64,000 bases of DNA. Source: Paenibacillus mucilaginosus 3016 (GTDB lineage Bacteria; Bacillota; Bacilli; Paenibacillales; NBRC-103111). The notes beneath the pieces were generated by a model. It saw only the letters and a program-made list of their open reading frames with translations, ran no database searches and was not told where the DNA came from. Location: the NCBI RefSeq assembly GCF_000250655.1, contig NC_016935.1, positions 6,652,001-6,716,000 on the forward strand, read 5' to 3'. How positions within the stretch are numbered: position 1 is the stretch's first letter; each line of letters starts with the position of its first letter. This document shows, piece after piece, positions 26,506 to 35,171 of the stretch. The position numbers and the translations under genes are program-made.

Positions 26506-27537
26506 TTACCCATGGCCTCCGTCACGCCGCTCCCCGGATTTCCCTCCGTGCCACAAGGCCAGCAGCTCCCGCTCCCGTGCCGCGGACAGTCCCGCCTTCC
26601 AAGCATCCCCTTCCCCGCGGTGTCCGTGGTAACGCACGGTATCTCTGACGGTCTCCTCCACCGGCCGGAAGGTCAGCCCCGCCTGCACAGCCTTCGAGTA
26701 ATCGGCCTGGAGCATCCCCCTGAACTCGGATAGCTCTCCTTCGGCAGGAAGCCAAACCGGCATATCGCTCCACCCCCGCACTCCCTGCTCGGCCAGGAAA
26801 GACTCGCCGCACCAGGTAAACACGGCGCTGCTCCCCAGCGCTTCCCTCGCCCGCTCAAGGAGCTCCCTCATCGTAAGCCGCACTCCCGGCCCCGCTGCGT
26901 TGTACACGCCGGTCCGTCTCGCTTCGGTCATGGCCACGGTCCACTCCGCCAGGTCCCGGACATCGATGAACTGCACCTCGCTGTCCCCCTGGCCTGGGCA
27001 GAGAATTTCCCCGCCGCGGCTGATGCGCACCGGCCAATAAGTGAAGCGGTCCGACAAATCCCTGGGGCCCACGATCAGCCCCGGCCGCACGGTGAGGACC
27101 CGTCCCGGCATGAAACTCTCCAGTATTTGTTCGCAGCGCGCCTTCAAAGCCCCGTAGTGGTTCGGAATATCCTCGATCGATTCGTCCTCCAGCTCCCTTA
27201 CGTCCGAATGCTCGTGATTCAGCGGCACGCTCAGGTCCTTGTAGACCGAAATGCTGGAGATGAAGGTGTACACCCCCACCCGGTCCGCGAGCTCTTGTCC
27301 CGAAGCCCTCACGAGACGGGGCAGATAACCGCAGGTATCGATGACCGCATCCCATGTCCCGCCCCGCAGCACGTCAAGCCCACCGTCCCGGTCCCCGTAG
27401 AGCTCTTTCACTCCGCTGTGCACGCCTTTGGCCGTCTGCCCCCGGTTGAAGGTCGTTACCTCATGCCCCCGACTCAAGGCGGACAAGACCACCTCATAGC
27501 CCACAAAGCGGGTTCCTCCGAGCACAAGCAGTTTCAT
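26506..27537 (-). CDS. NAD-dependent epimerase/dehydratase (extended SDR)
   Basis: A 343-aa protein. The N-terminal Rossmann motif is MKLLVLGGTRFVGYEVVLSA, followed by NRGQ and DTCGY; the active-site region contains SSISVYKD and HYGALKARCE (YxxxK as YGALK). The C-terminus is a substrate domain with VQFIDVRDLAEW and VYNAAGPG. The start at 27537, 8 nt after GAGGAG, fits the Rossmann fold. Similar proteins are annotated as sugar-nucleotide epimerases or reductases; the substrate is unknown. It is alone on its strand, with an AT-rich promoter region upstream. Confidence 0.88.
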   Translation of the reverse strand: MKLLVLGGTRFVGYEVVLSALSRGHEVTTFNRGQTAKGVHSGVKELYGDRDGGLDVLRGGTWDAVIDTCGYLPRLVRASGQELADRVGVYTFISSISVYKDLSVPLNHEHSDVRELEDESIEDIPNHYGALKARCEQILESFMPGRVLTVRPGLIVGPRDLSDRFTYWPVRISRGGEILCPGQGDSEVQFIDVRDLAEWTVAMTEARRTGVYNAAGPGVRLTMRELLERAREALGSSAVFTWCGESFLAEQGVRGWSDMPVWLPAEGELSEFRGMLQADYSKAVQAGLTFRPVEETVRDTVRYHGHRGEGDAWKAGLSAARERELLALWHGGKSGERRDGGHG

Positions 27538-27717
27538 GAAGCACGCTCCTCTACACAAAAAAATATTTGTACATAATACTATTTTATTATGTAATCCCGC
27601 TTCTCTGCAATCCTTTTTTGGGGAACCGGCCGTGCATGCCCGTGCCGGACCACGGCAAACAGCCCGGACATCCTCCGCTGCTGCGGAAGACTGCCCGAGC
27701 TCTTATCGATCCTTGCG

Positions 27718-28236
27718 TTACACCTTGACAAGATCCTCGCTCTTGACCTGAAGCGGAGGCGGGATCAGCCAGCCCTTCTCCTTGTTCATCCGGAGAATGC
27801 GGGTGGAGATCGCCGCCTTGGTCGCATGGTACTTGGCGAACAAGGCGCCGATGTCCTCACGGATCGACATGCCCATGACCTGGCTGCAGGCCACGAGGCC
27901 CATCGATTGGTCCGCGGCAATCATCGCCGCGATCTCCGGATCGCCGAACCGCGCTCCCGCCGGAATGCTCTCCAGCTCCACTTCCGGCCGGGCCGGCAGC
28001 GCCGGGGCCGGCATAATGCCGTTATGCATCAGCAGCTCGTCGCATTCTTTGGACTCCAGCCTCGCCTGGTCGAGAATGTCGCCCAAAATGGATTTCAGCG
28101 TCCGGTCACCCGCATGGTTGCGGTACAGTTCGGTGGCCGAAATACAGCCCTTGGCTGCCATGGAGAACTGCCATACTTGATGAATCTCTCCGTAATGCAT
28201 CGGTTCATGCTTGGGGTTGCCGCTGAGAATACCCAT
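27718..28236 (-). CDS. DUF3231 family protein
   Basis: A 172-aa protein of the DUF3231 type, a ferritin-like four-helix family related to spore coat CotF-like proteins. The motifs are GNPKHEPMHYGEIHQVWQFS near the N-terminus and ATKAAISTRILRMNKEKGWL near the C-terminus, both usual for the family. Often found in duplicate in Bacillus proteins; here one repeat only (half length). The start is ATG 28236 behind AAGGAG. Probably sporulation related, function unknown. Confidence 0.82.
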   Translation of the reverse strand: MGILSGNPKHEPMHYGEIHQVWQFSMAAKGCISATELYRNHAGDRTLKSILGDILDQARLESKECDELLMHNGIMPAPALPARPEVELESIPAGARFGDPEIAAMIAADQSMGLVACSQVMGMSIREDIGALFAKYHATKAAISTRILRMNKEKGWLIPPPLQVKSEDLVKV

Positions 28237-28382
28237 CGTCTGCACACTCCTTCGGGAAGGAATCACTTCCTGCTGCCACCCGGTTATTCTCGCCCAAGCC
28301 CCCGCTCTTATACCGCCCGCCCCCGCTTCCGCCCCCTGCATATTGCTGGGATTCCCGCCGCATACTATGCAGGAGGCTCCTC

Positions 28383-28946
28383 ATGAGCCGTCATCCGCGC
28401 TTGGGCGGCAGTCTTCAGATTCGTACTCCCATTATCCGGCCGGCAGGTGAACGCCCGATGTCCTTGGATCACGCTTTCCTTCTTGCCATCGCCGTCTCTG
28501 CTGTGGCCGTTCTCTTCTTCGGCATTCCGCGCAGCCAGATCAGGGAGGCACTGATCTCTTTCACCTGCTTCCAGGCGCTGACCTGGCCGGTCGGTTTTGC
28601 GATCACCGGTCTTGGATGGATCACCTACCCCGTCCGGATTTTCCCCCTAGCCACGGACCTTGGCTTCCTGTTCGACTATCTCTTCTGCCCGGCTGTCTTC
28701 ACCTTGTTCCAGGTGCGTTACCCGCAGGATCGGCCGCTGATGGTCCAGGGTGCCTATTATGCGGTCTATGCCGTCGGTGTCGCCCTGCTGCAGTCCTGGG
28801 TTGCTGATCACACCGGGCTTATTGACTTCAAGCGGTGGACGGCGTACAACTCTATACTGCTATATCTCGCCGAATACTGGGTCGCCAGACGCTACGTCAT
28901 CTGGTTCCTCCGGCGCTGGGCGCCGTCTCTGAGAGGGGAGCGCTGA
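28383..28946 (+). CDS. CBO0543-family membrane protein (first of two)
   Basis: 187 aa from ATG 28383, which has AGGAGG six nt upstream; ATG 28458 is an alternative that removes a polar 25-residue N-terminus. About five hydrophobic helices. The family pattern includes GWITYPVRIFPLATDLGFLFDYLFCP and a C-terminal WxxYNSILLYLAEYWVARRY. A homologue follows 2 nt later, so the pair is an operon of tandem paralogues. Function unknown. Confidence 0.78.
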   Translation: MSRHPRLGGSLQIRTPIIRPAGERPMSLDHAFLLAIAVSAVAVLFFGIPRSQIREALISFTCFQALTWPVGFAITGLGWITYPVRIFPLATDLGFLFDYLFCPAVFTLFQVRYPQDRPLMVQGAYYAVYAVGVALLQSWVADHTGLIDFKRWTAYNSILLYLAEYWVARRYVIWFLRRWAPSLRGER

Positions 28947-28947
28947 C

Positions 28948-29427
28948 ATGTATACCACGGAACTCATCATTCTGGGGGCCGCGAATCTGGGTGCGCTGCT
29001 ATCCCTGTTCCTCCTCCCCCGGGGCAAAGTGCTCCAGTACCACCTTGTCTTTCTGGTTGTGAGTCTTCCCACTTGGGTGATCGGTCTTATGGTCGTGGAA
29101 TGGGGCCTGCTGGCTTACCCGGTCCGGGAACTGGCCGCCATCAACCGGACAAGCTTCTGCTTTGAGTATTTCCTGCTGCCTATCGTGGCGGTTCATTATA
29201 ATGCCTGGTATCCCGAGAACAAACGCTTAGGGGGAAGGGCCCTGTACCTGCTGCTGTACTGTTCGGCGCTGACGGTCCCCGAGATTCTGATCGAGCGGTA
29301 CACCGATCTGCTGAGCTACCTTCACTGGTCCTGGTATATTACCTTCGTCTCGGAAGGATTTATTTTTCTGTATTCCCGGGCTGTGCTGCTGTGGTTCTTC
29401 CGGCCTTCCTCTCACCGCATGTCGTAA
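28948..29427 (+). CDS. CBO0543-family membrane protein (second of two)
   Basis: 159 aa, about five helices, homologous to the preceding gene: LAYPVRELAAINRTSFCFEYFLLP corresponds to TYPVRIFPLATDLGFLFDYLFCP, and SWYITFVSEGFIFLYSR to the C-terminal helix. GAGGGGAGCGCTGAC before the ATG serves as ribosome binding site, inside the end of the first gene. Followed by a good terminator. Confidence 0.78.
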   Translation: MYTTELIILGAANLGALLSLFLLPRGKVLQYHLVFLVVSLPTWVIGLMVVEWGLLAYPVRELAAINRTSFCFEYFLLPIVAVHYNAWYPENKRLGGRALYLLLYCSALTVPEILIERYTDLLSYLHWSWYITFVSEGFIFLYSRAVLLWFFRPSSHRMS

Positions 29428-29485
29428 CATACCTGCACAAGATGAGTCTGGGAGAGATGTAGAGATAAATTCTTATATTCTGCAC

Positions 29486-29522
29486 AAAAGCCCCTTCCCG
29501 GTCCGGAAAGGGGCTTCTTTGA
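29486..29522 (+). terminator. Terminator of the CBO0543 pair
   Basis: AAGCCCCTTCC (loop CGGTCC) GGAAAGGGGCTT followed by CTTTG; a stable stem. Confidence 0.85.
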
Positions 29523-29635
29523 CTTACAGTATGATTCACATCATCTTACTCTGCCCGTTCTTCTGCTGCCCTGCTTCGTAGGCATGCCTCTTCCCCAAAG
29601 GGCTGAGTCGGCTGGCCTCACGAAACAGGCGGGCC

Positions 29636-30595
29636 CTACAGCTCTTTCAGGAATTGATAAATCTTGTCGTTCATCCCCGGCAGGCCCTCATGTCCGAAAT
29701 CAGGAAAGATTTCGAGCTTCAGCGGCGCCGTCATTTTGTTGAAGGCGGCAAACTGGGTCGAAGGGGGGCAGATCGGATCCATCAGCCCGACACCGGCCAG
29801 CGTGTCGGCCTTGATCCGCGGAGCGAGGTGCTGGATGTCGATATAGCCGAGCTTCGTGAAGATCTCCTCCTCCCGCTGGTGCTGCGGGTCGAAATGCCGG
29901 AAGTAGGTCCGCAGCTCCGCATAAGCGTCCTTCGCGAGATCCATCTCCCACACGCGCCGGTAGTCGCTCAGGAACGGATACACCGGAGCGGCCTTTTTGA
30001 TGCGGGGCTCGAGCGCGGCGCAGGCCATCGTCAGTGCACCCCCTTGAGACCAGCCGGTAGCCCCTACCCGCCCGGCATCGACTTCGGGGAAGCCCATCAC
30101 GATCGAGGCGAGCTGCGCGGTATCCAGGAAAATGTGGCGGAACAGCAGATTCTGCGGCTCGTCATCGAGTCCGCGGATAAAATGACCGTTATGGGTCGTC
30201 CCCTTGACGCCGCCGGTGTCTTCCGAGAGGCCCCCCTGGCCGCGGACATCCAGCGAAGCGTACGCGAAGCCGAGGGCCGCGTAGGACAACTTGTCCTGCC
30301 AGTCCCCGCTGCTGCCCGTGTAGCCGTGGAAATGCAGCACGGCCGGATGGGGCGTATCCACACCCTTCGGTCTTATGTATTTGGCATGGATGCGGGCTCC
30401 ACGCACCCCGGTAAAGTACAGATCGTAGCACTCGGCGAACGGCACCGTGAAGCTTGACGGCACCAGCTCCACCTGGGGATCGACGTTTCTCATCTCTTCG
30501 AGGGCTTTCTCCCAATAAGCATCAAAATCGTCGGGGCGCGGATTGCGTCCCTGGTAGGTCTGGAGCTGGCCCAGCGGCATATCCAGCAGCGGCAT
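29636..30595 (-). CDS. Carbohydrate esterase family 7 (acetyl xylan esterase / cephalosporin C deacetylase)
   Basis: A 319-aa alpha/beta hydrolase with all CE7 hallmarks: N-terminal MPLLDMPLGQLQTYQGRNPR, oxyanion residues in LHFHGYTGSSGDW, RGQGG (in DVRGQGGLSED), nucleophile elbow GWSQGGALT with Ser near residue 186, and the Asp/His pair in GLMDPICPPST and DFGHEGLPG. Family length is 318-325 aa. It removes acetyl groups from xylo-oligosaccharides and similar substrates in the cytoplasm; no signal peptide. Start at 30595, 8 nt after AGGAGGA. Monocistronic. Confidence 0.95.
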   Translation of the reverse strand: MPLLDMPLGQLQTYQGRNPRPDDFDAYWEKALEEMRNVDPQVELVPSSFTVPFAECYDLYFTGVRGARIHAKYIRPKGVDTPHPAVLHFHGYTGSSGDWQDKLSYAALGFAYASLDVRGQGGLSEDTGGVKGTTHNGHFIRGLDDEPQNLLFRHIFLDTAQLASIVMGFPEVDAGRVGATGWSQGGALTMACAALEPRIKKAAPVYPFLSDYRRVWEMDLAKDAYAELRTYFRHFDPQHQREEEIFTKLGYIDIQHLAPRIKADTLAGVGLMDPICPPSTQFAAFNKMTAPLKLEIFPDFGHEGLPGMNDKIYQFLKEL

Positions 30596-30821
30596 AATGA
30601 TCGTCCTCCTGTACATTGAGTGGCGGTATATGGAAAAGCAGGCATCCTCTCCACTCTACCTCCTGCGGCCCGCGCCTGCAATAGGCCGATGGGCGTGCGT
30701 GAAGCGCTTCCGCCGGTGGCCTGCCAGCCATTCACTCTTTACTTCGCGTCTTCCCCTGCCGACATAAGAAATATCCAACTTTCATTCATCCAACAAAACG
30801 ACTGCAGGAGGAAATATCCAT

Positions 30822-32810
30822 ATGAACAAATGGTTCGGCAAATCCATCCGGGCGAAGATCATCGCCCTGCTCCTGTCGGTCACGATGATCCCGCTGCTGA
30901 TCGCATGCAGCCTGCTTATGGCTATCTCCACCGGGGCCATGGAAACATCGACAAAGGTCAACCAGACCGCTCTGGCACAGCTCAGCGCAGCCAGCATCGA
31001 TACCTGGCTCAAGGGGAAAATCACCAGCGCGCAGCGCGTCATCGATGCCCATCCTGAATTCAAGCAAGGCAATCCCGCCCAGATCGTTCCGATTCTGAAG
31101 GTCCTCACCGAAGCGGATCCCGATGTGCAGGCGTTTAACTTCGTCACCTCGACAGGCGCCTCCCACCGCATTGACGGCAGTGTGGTGGACGTCAGCAAGT
31201 TCGATAACTTCAAGGCGGCCCAGAGCACGATGAAGACGGCGGTGTCCGATATCCGCAAATCCGCGGCCACCGGCGAGAATGTCATCATCATTGACGTGCC
31301 GTTCAAAAAGGACAACGGCGAATTCGCCGGCCTGCTCCAGATGCTGCTCAGCCCTGCGGACCTCATCAGCATGGTCAGCTCCATCAAGGAAGGCAGCGGA
31401 TACGGCTATCTCCTGTCTTCCACCGGCACGTATCTCATCCATAAAGAAGTCGAACGGGTGGGCAAGCCGGCAGGCGAACTGCTTGGGGATGCTGCTGCCG
31501 CGTTCGAGAACAGCGTGCTGAAGTATACGAACGGCACGCTGGACTACACGGAAGCCGACGGCGCCTCTTATGCGGCCGCCTACGACGCCGTAGCATCGAC
31601 CGGCTGGAAGATGGTGATCATCGCGCCGGAGAAGGAAGTCTATGCGGAGGTCAACCGTACCCGCATCACAACCATCGCCATCATCGTCATTTCCCTGATC
31701 GTTGTAACGGGTATCGCGCTGGTCGTCGCCCGGATTATCTCCACGCCGCTGCTGCGCATCTCCTCCCTCATGAAGGAAGTCGCACAGGGTCGCTTGGTGG
31801 ACCGGCTCGAGGTCCGCGGAGAGGATGAGATCCAGACGCTCAAGGCCCACATCAACCACATGCTCGATTCGTTCTGCGAGCTGATCGGCAAGATTTCGGA
31901 ATCTTCCGAGATCGTGGCCGCCTCCTCCGAGGAGCTCACCGCCACATCGCTGCAGACGGCTGCGGCCACGGAGCAGGTGAACCGTTCCGTCTCGTTCATC
32001 GCCACGAGCTCGGAAGCCCAGTACGAAAGCGCAAGCCAGACGAGCATGACCATGACCGAGATGGCCGTGGGGATCACACGGATTGCCGAGTCGGCCTCCG
32101 GCGTATCGGAAGCGACGAATGAAGTCGTGTCGGACGTCACCAGCGGCCATGCCGAAGTGCAGGCGGCCATCCGCCAGATGACGGCGGTAGGCGGCACGGT
32201 GCGGCAGACGGCAAACGCCGTCCAGTCGCTCGAGCAGCAGTCCCATACGATCGGCGAGATTATCGATGTCATCCGCGGCATTGCCCAGCAGACGAATCTG
32301 CTTGCCCTGAACGCTTCGATCGAGGCGGCACGGGCCGGCGAGCACGGCAAAGGCTTCGCTGTCGTGGCCACCGAGGTGAAGAAGCTTGCCGAGCAGACGC
32401 GCACGGAAGCCGAGCGCATTACAGTCATCGTCTCCTCCATCCTGGACAACACGCGCACGGTGGCAAGCTCCGTGAACGAAGGCGTCGAGATGATGAACGA
32501 AGGCGTCGGCCAGGTGTCCAAGGTCGGCGAGATCTTCGAGCACGTACTCGCTTCGGTGCGCTCCGTCAGCGACCAGATCCAGGAGGTATCCGCCGCTTCG
32601 GAGGAGCTCTCCGCCGGTACGGAGGAAGTCGCCGCCTCGATGTCCGAGATGCTGCATGTCACCAAGGAAGCCGCCGAGCAGCTCGCCCAGGTGTCCCGGG
32701 CCGCTTCCGAGCAGAAGCAGTCCATGGACGAGGTATCGAACTCGTCGCAATCGCTGAGTGAGATGGCCATGGAGCTGCGCGAGATGGTCAGCCGTTTCAG
32801 CACCAAATAA
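30822..32810 (+). CDS. Methyl-accepting chemotaxis protein, dCache type
   Basis: 662 aa: membrane helix (about 15-35), extracellular dCache-like sensor (about 40-280, with FKKDNGEFAGLLQMLLSP and GYGYLLSSTGTYLIH), a second helix (about 283-305), HAMP (about 306-360), and a signalling domain with the conserved hairpin tip in IRGIAQQTNLLALNASIEAA. AGGAGGA precedes the ATG. Alone between a divergent esterase and a terminator. dCache receptors usually sense small metabolites such as amino acids directly. Confidence 0.95.
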   Translation: MNKWFGKSIRAKIIALLLSVTMIPLLIACSLLMAISTGAMETSTKVNQTALAQLSAASIDTWLKGKITSAQRVIDAHPEFKQGNPAQIVPILKVLTEADPDVQAFNFVTSTGASHRIDGSVVDVSKFDNFKAAQSTMKTAVSDIRKSAATGENVIIIDVPFKKDNGEFAGLLQMLLSPADLISMVSSIKEGSGYGYLLSSTGTYLIHKEVERVGKPAGELLGDAAAAFENSVLKYTNGTLDYTEADGASYAAAYDAVASTGWKMVIIAPEKEVYAEVNRTRITTIAIIVISLIVVTGIALVVARIISTPLLRISSLMKEVAQGRLVDRLEVRGEDEIQTLKAHINHMLDSFCELIGKISESSEIVAASSEELTATSLQTAAATEQVNRSVSFIATSSEAQYESASQTSMTMTEMAVGITRIAESASGVSEATNEVVSDVTSGHAEVQAAIRQMTAVGGTVRQTANAVQSLEQQSHTIGEIIDVIRGIAQQTNLLALNASIEAARAGEHGKGFAVVATEVKKLAEQTRTEAERITVIVSSILDNTRTVASSVNEGVEMMNEGVGQVSKVGEIFEHVLASVRSVSDQIQEVSAASEELSAGTEEVAASMSEMLHVTKEAAEQLAQVSRAASEQKQSMDEVSNSSQSLSEMAMELREMVSRFSTK

Positions 32811-32820
32811 ATCCCGCTCA

Positions 32821-32853
32821 GGGCTCCTCCGGTCTCCGGAAGGAGCCCTTTTC
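32821..32853 (+). terminator. Terminator of the chemoreceptor gene
   Basis: GGGCTCCT and AGGAGCCC, extended by CCGG/CCGG in the loop, then TTTTC. Confidence 0.85.
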
Positions 32854-32975
32854 GGCGTTCCCATGGGCTCGAATTTGCCTCAAACCTCCGAGTCCCCCAA
32901 GGCCTGCGTGGATTGGAAGCGGGAAGGACTCCGCGGCAGGACGCGGGCAAGCTTGAATATAACGATTCTTTCCCG

Positions 32976-33005
32976 TTGACACCCCCGGAAGCGGGATGGT
33001 ACAGT
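32976..33005 (+). promoter_or_regulatory. Promoter of the leader peptide and ABC exporter operon
   Basis: TTGACA (32976-32981), an 18-nt spacer and TACAGT (33000-33005). Transcription should start about 33012, roughly 40 nt before the leader ATG and 370 nt before the first transporter gene. Confidence 0.65.
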
Positions 33006-33050
33006 GGCTCTTGTAGATATTACCAAATTACAGGAAAGGACGGCTGCACA

Positions 33051-33164
33051 ATGATGATGACTCCAGGGAACGATCGGCCCCACCGCTTTGTCATCTTCCA
33101 TCGCCATCACCGCGGCGTAACCGTCCCGCTTCCTTCCTGTGCCCTCATGCCTTCCGAGGCCTGA
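33051..33164 (+). CDS. Putative regulatory leader peptide of the ABC exporter operon (BmrB-like), 37 aa
   Basis: A 37-codon frame starting ATGATGATG, with AAAGGA 10 nt upstream of its first ATG. The middle is RFVIFHRHHRG, dense in aromatic, histidine and arginine residues. The stop lies 15 nt before a strong intrinsic terminator, and a heterodimeric ABC exporter of BmrC/BmrD type follows. In B. subtilis bmrCD is controlled by a leader peptide (BmrB) whose translation, slowed by ribosome-targeting antibiotics, prevents termination. The same logic is inferred here from layout; the peptide sequence itself is not strongly conserved. Confidence 0.65.
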   Translation: MMMTPGNDRPHRFVIFHRHHRGVTVPLPSCALMPSEA

Positions 33165-33179
33165 GACCGACAAGAATGC

Positions 33180-33218
33180 GGCGCACCGGTTGCGTAATGT
33201 AACCCGTGCGCCTTTTTT
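33180..33218 (+). terminator. Attenuator terminator between leader peptide and ABC exporter genes
   Basis: GGCGCACCGGTT (33180-33191), a 9-nt loop, AACCCGTGCGCC (33201-33212) and T6. Eleven of twelve pairs form. Its position inside the operon leader, 166 nt before the first structural gene, marks it as a regulatory rather than operon-end terminator. Confidence 0.85.
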
Positions 33219-33222
33219 GCGT

Positions 33223-33315
33223 GTTCTCCCGCCCTGCCCTCATGCACCTTGAGGTACCGCGGGAGAACCCGCTGCAGAAGGCGTACCGTAAGCGTGATGG
33301 GCGGTAGGCCTTTTT
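33223..33315 (+). promoter_or_regulatory. Second structured part of the exporter leader
   Basis: GTTCTCCCG (33223-33231) pairs perfectly with CGGGAGAAC (33260-33268). Then GGCGTACCG (33280-33288) and CGGTAGGCC (33302-33310) form a stem with one mismatch, followed by TTTTT, a second possible terminator. A 21-codon frame (ATG 33242 to TAG 33307) spans these hairpins and has no ribosome binding site. Confidence 0.55.
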
Positions 33316-33384
33316 GCTGCGGGAGCACCGTGTTCCCCTCCCTCTACGGACATAATTTAAGCACATAGAAAGGAGCTTCCCCCC

Positions 33385-35133
33385 ATGCTTACCGTGCTTT
33401 ACAAGCTGCGCTGGTTCTTCAGGCAGCACTGGCGGCGGTATACGGCCGCCATCCTGCTTCTAACAGTGGCCGGCGTCATCGACGTCATCCCGCCCAAACT
33501 CATCGGTTATTCCATTGACGGCATCCACCAGGGAACGCTCGGCGGCACGCACTTCTACGGCATTCTGGCCCTGTGGGCCGCCATTACCGTGATCGGCTAC
33601 GCCATCAACTATGTCTGGATGTGCCAGCTGTTCGGCGGGGCCTTCGTGCTCGAGCGCACCCTGCGCACCTCGCTGATGAAGCATCTGCTGCGCATGACGC
33701 CTACGTTCTACGAGCGCAACCGCACCGGCGACCTCATGGCCCGGGCGACGAACGACCTCCGTGCGGTATCGACCACCGCCGGCTTCGGCATTCTCACCCT
33801 GATCGATTCCAGCATCTTCATGCTGACGATCCTCATCACGATGGCCGGGTTCATCTCCTGGAAGCTGACCCTCGCCTCCCTGCTGCCGCTGCCCGTCATG
33901 GCCCTCCTCATCCAGCAGTTCGGCGGGCGCATCCACAAGCGGTTCACCGAAGCGCAGGAAGCCTTCGGTCAGATGAACGACAGTGTGCTCGAGACGATCG
34001 GCGGGGTGCGCGTCATCCGCGCCTTCGTGCAGGAGCAGGCGAGCCGGGAGCAGTTCGGCGAGATGACCCGGCACGTCTTCCACAAGAATGCGGAGGTTGC
34101 CCGCATCGATGCGCTGTTTGAACCGACGGTCAAAATCCTCGTCGGTCTCTCCTACCTCATCGGCCTCTGCTACGGCGCCTATCTCGTGTTCCACGGAGAG
34201 CTGACGCTCGGCGAGCTCGTGTCCTTCAACGTCTTCCTCGGCATGCTGATCTGGCCGATGTTCGCGATCGGCGAGCTCATCAACATCATGCAGCGGGGCA
34301 GCGCGTCGCTGGACCGGGTCAACGAGACGCTGGCCTATGAACCGGATGTGCCCGGACCGGCCGCCCCCGCAGCGGTAGCCCGGCCCGAGACCCTTGCATG
34401 GAACGGACTGACGTTCCGCTATCCTTCGTCGCCGATCGATAATCTCGTCGATATCACCTTCGAGCTGCAGCGGGGACAGACGCTCGGCATCGTCGGGCGA
34501 ACCGGCAGCGGCAAGACGACGCTGCTGAAGCAGCTGCTCCGGGAGTATCCCTCCGGCAGCGGGTCGCTTACGGTCTCCGGCACGCCGATCGAGGAGATCG
34601 ATCTCGATGTGCTTCACGGCTGGATCGGCTACGTGCCGCAGCAGCCGATCCTGTTCTCCCGCACGATCCGCGAGAATATACTCTTCGGGCGCTCCGGTGC
34701 GGGTGACGCCGAGCTGGACCGGGCACTCGAGCTCGCCTCCTTCCGCAAGGACATCGCCTTCCTGCCCGAAGGGCTGCAGACGCTGGTCGGCGAGAAGGGC
34801 GTCGCCCTCTCCGGCGGCCAGAAGCAGCGCGTGTCCATTGCCCGGGCGCTGATCGCCGATCCCGAGATCCTGATGCTCGATGACGCCCTCTCGGCCGTTG
34901 ACGCGAAGACGGAGGCCGAGATCATCGCCGGCATCCGCCGGGAGCGCGCGGGACGGACGACGCTGATCACGACCCACCGGCTCTCCGCCGTGCAGCATGC
35001 CGACCTCATTCTCGTCCTGGACGAAGGACGGGTGACGGAGGCGGGCACGCACGAGGAGCTGCTGGCGCTCGGCGGCTGGTACAAAGAGCAGTACGACCGG
35101 CAGCAGCTGGAGTCTGCCGCCCCAGGTGCATAA
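33385..35133 (+). CDS. bmrC: ABC exporter half-transporter, BmrC/YheI-like
   Basis: 582 aa: six-helix membrane domain (about 15-310) fused to an ATPase domain. Walker A is GIVGRTGSGKTTLLKQLL (about 370-387), the signature is ALSGGQKQRVSIARAL, Walker B is ILMLDDALSAVD. The residue after Walker B is Asp rather than catalytic Glu (LMLDDALS), as in the degenerate-site subunit of heterodimeric exporters such as BmrCD. GAAAGGAGC precedes ATG 33385. It pairs with the next gene, 38 nt downstream. Expected substrates are drugs or antibiotics. Confidence 0.9.
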   Translation: MLTVLYKLRWFFRQHWRRYTAAILLLTVAGVIDVIPPKLIGYSIDGIHQGTLGGTHFYGILALWAAITVIGYAINYVWMCQLFGGAFVLERTLRTSLMKHLLRMTPTFYERNRTGDLMARATNDLRAVSTTAGFGILTLIDSSIFMLTILITMAGFISWKLTLASLLPLPVMALLIQQFGGRIHKRFTEAQEAFGQMNDSVLETIGGVRVIRAFVQEQASREQFGEMTRHVFHKNAEVARIDALFEPTVKILVGLSYLIGLCYGAYLVFHGELTLGELVSFNVFLGMLIWPMFAIGELINIMQRGSASLDRVNETLAYEPDVPGPAAPAAVARPETLAWNGLTFRYPSSPIDNLVDITFELQRGQTLGIVGRTGSGKTTLLKQLLREYPSGSGSLTVSGTPIEEIDLDVLHGWIGYVPQQPILFSRTIRENILFGRSGAGDAELDRALELASFRKDIAFLPEGLQTLVGEKGVALSGGQKQRVSIARALIADPEILMLDDALSAVDAKTEAEIIAGIRRERAGRTTLITTHRLSAVQHADLILVLDEGRVTEAGTHEELLALGGWYKEQYDRQQLESAAPGA

Positions 35134-35171
35134 GAACATTACTTTAATTGAGACAAGAGGGTGAACCCCAG

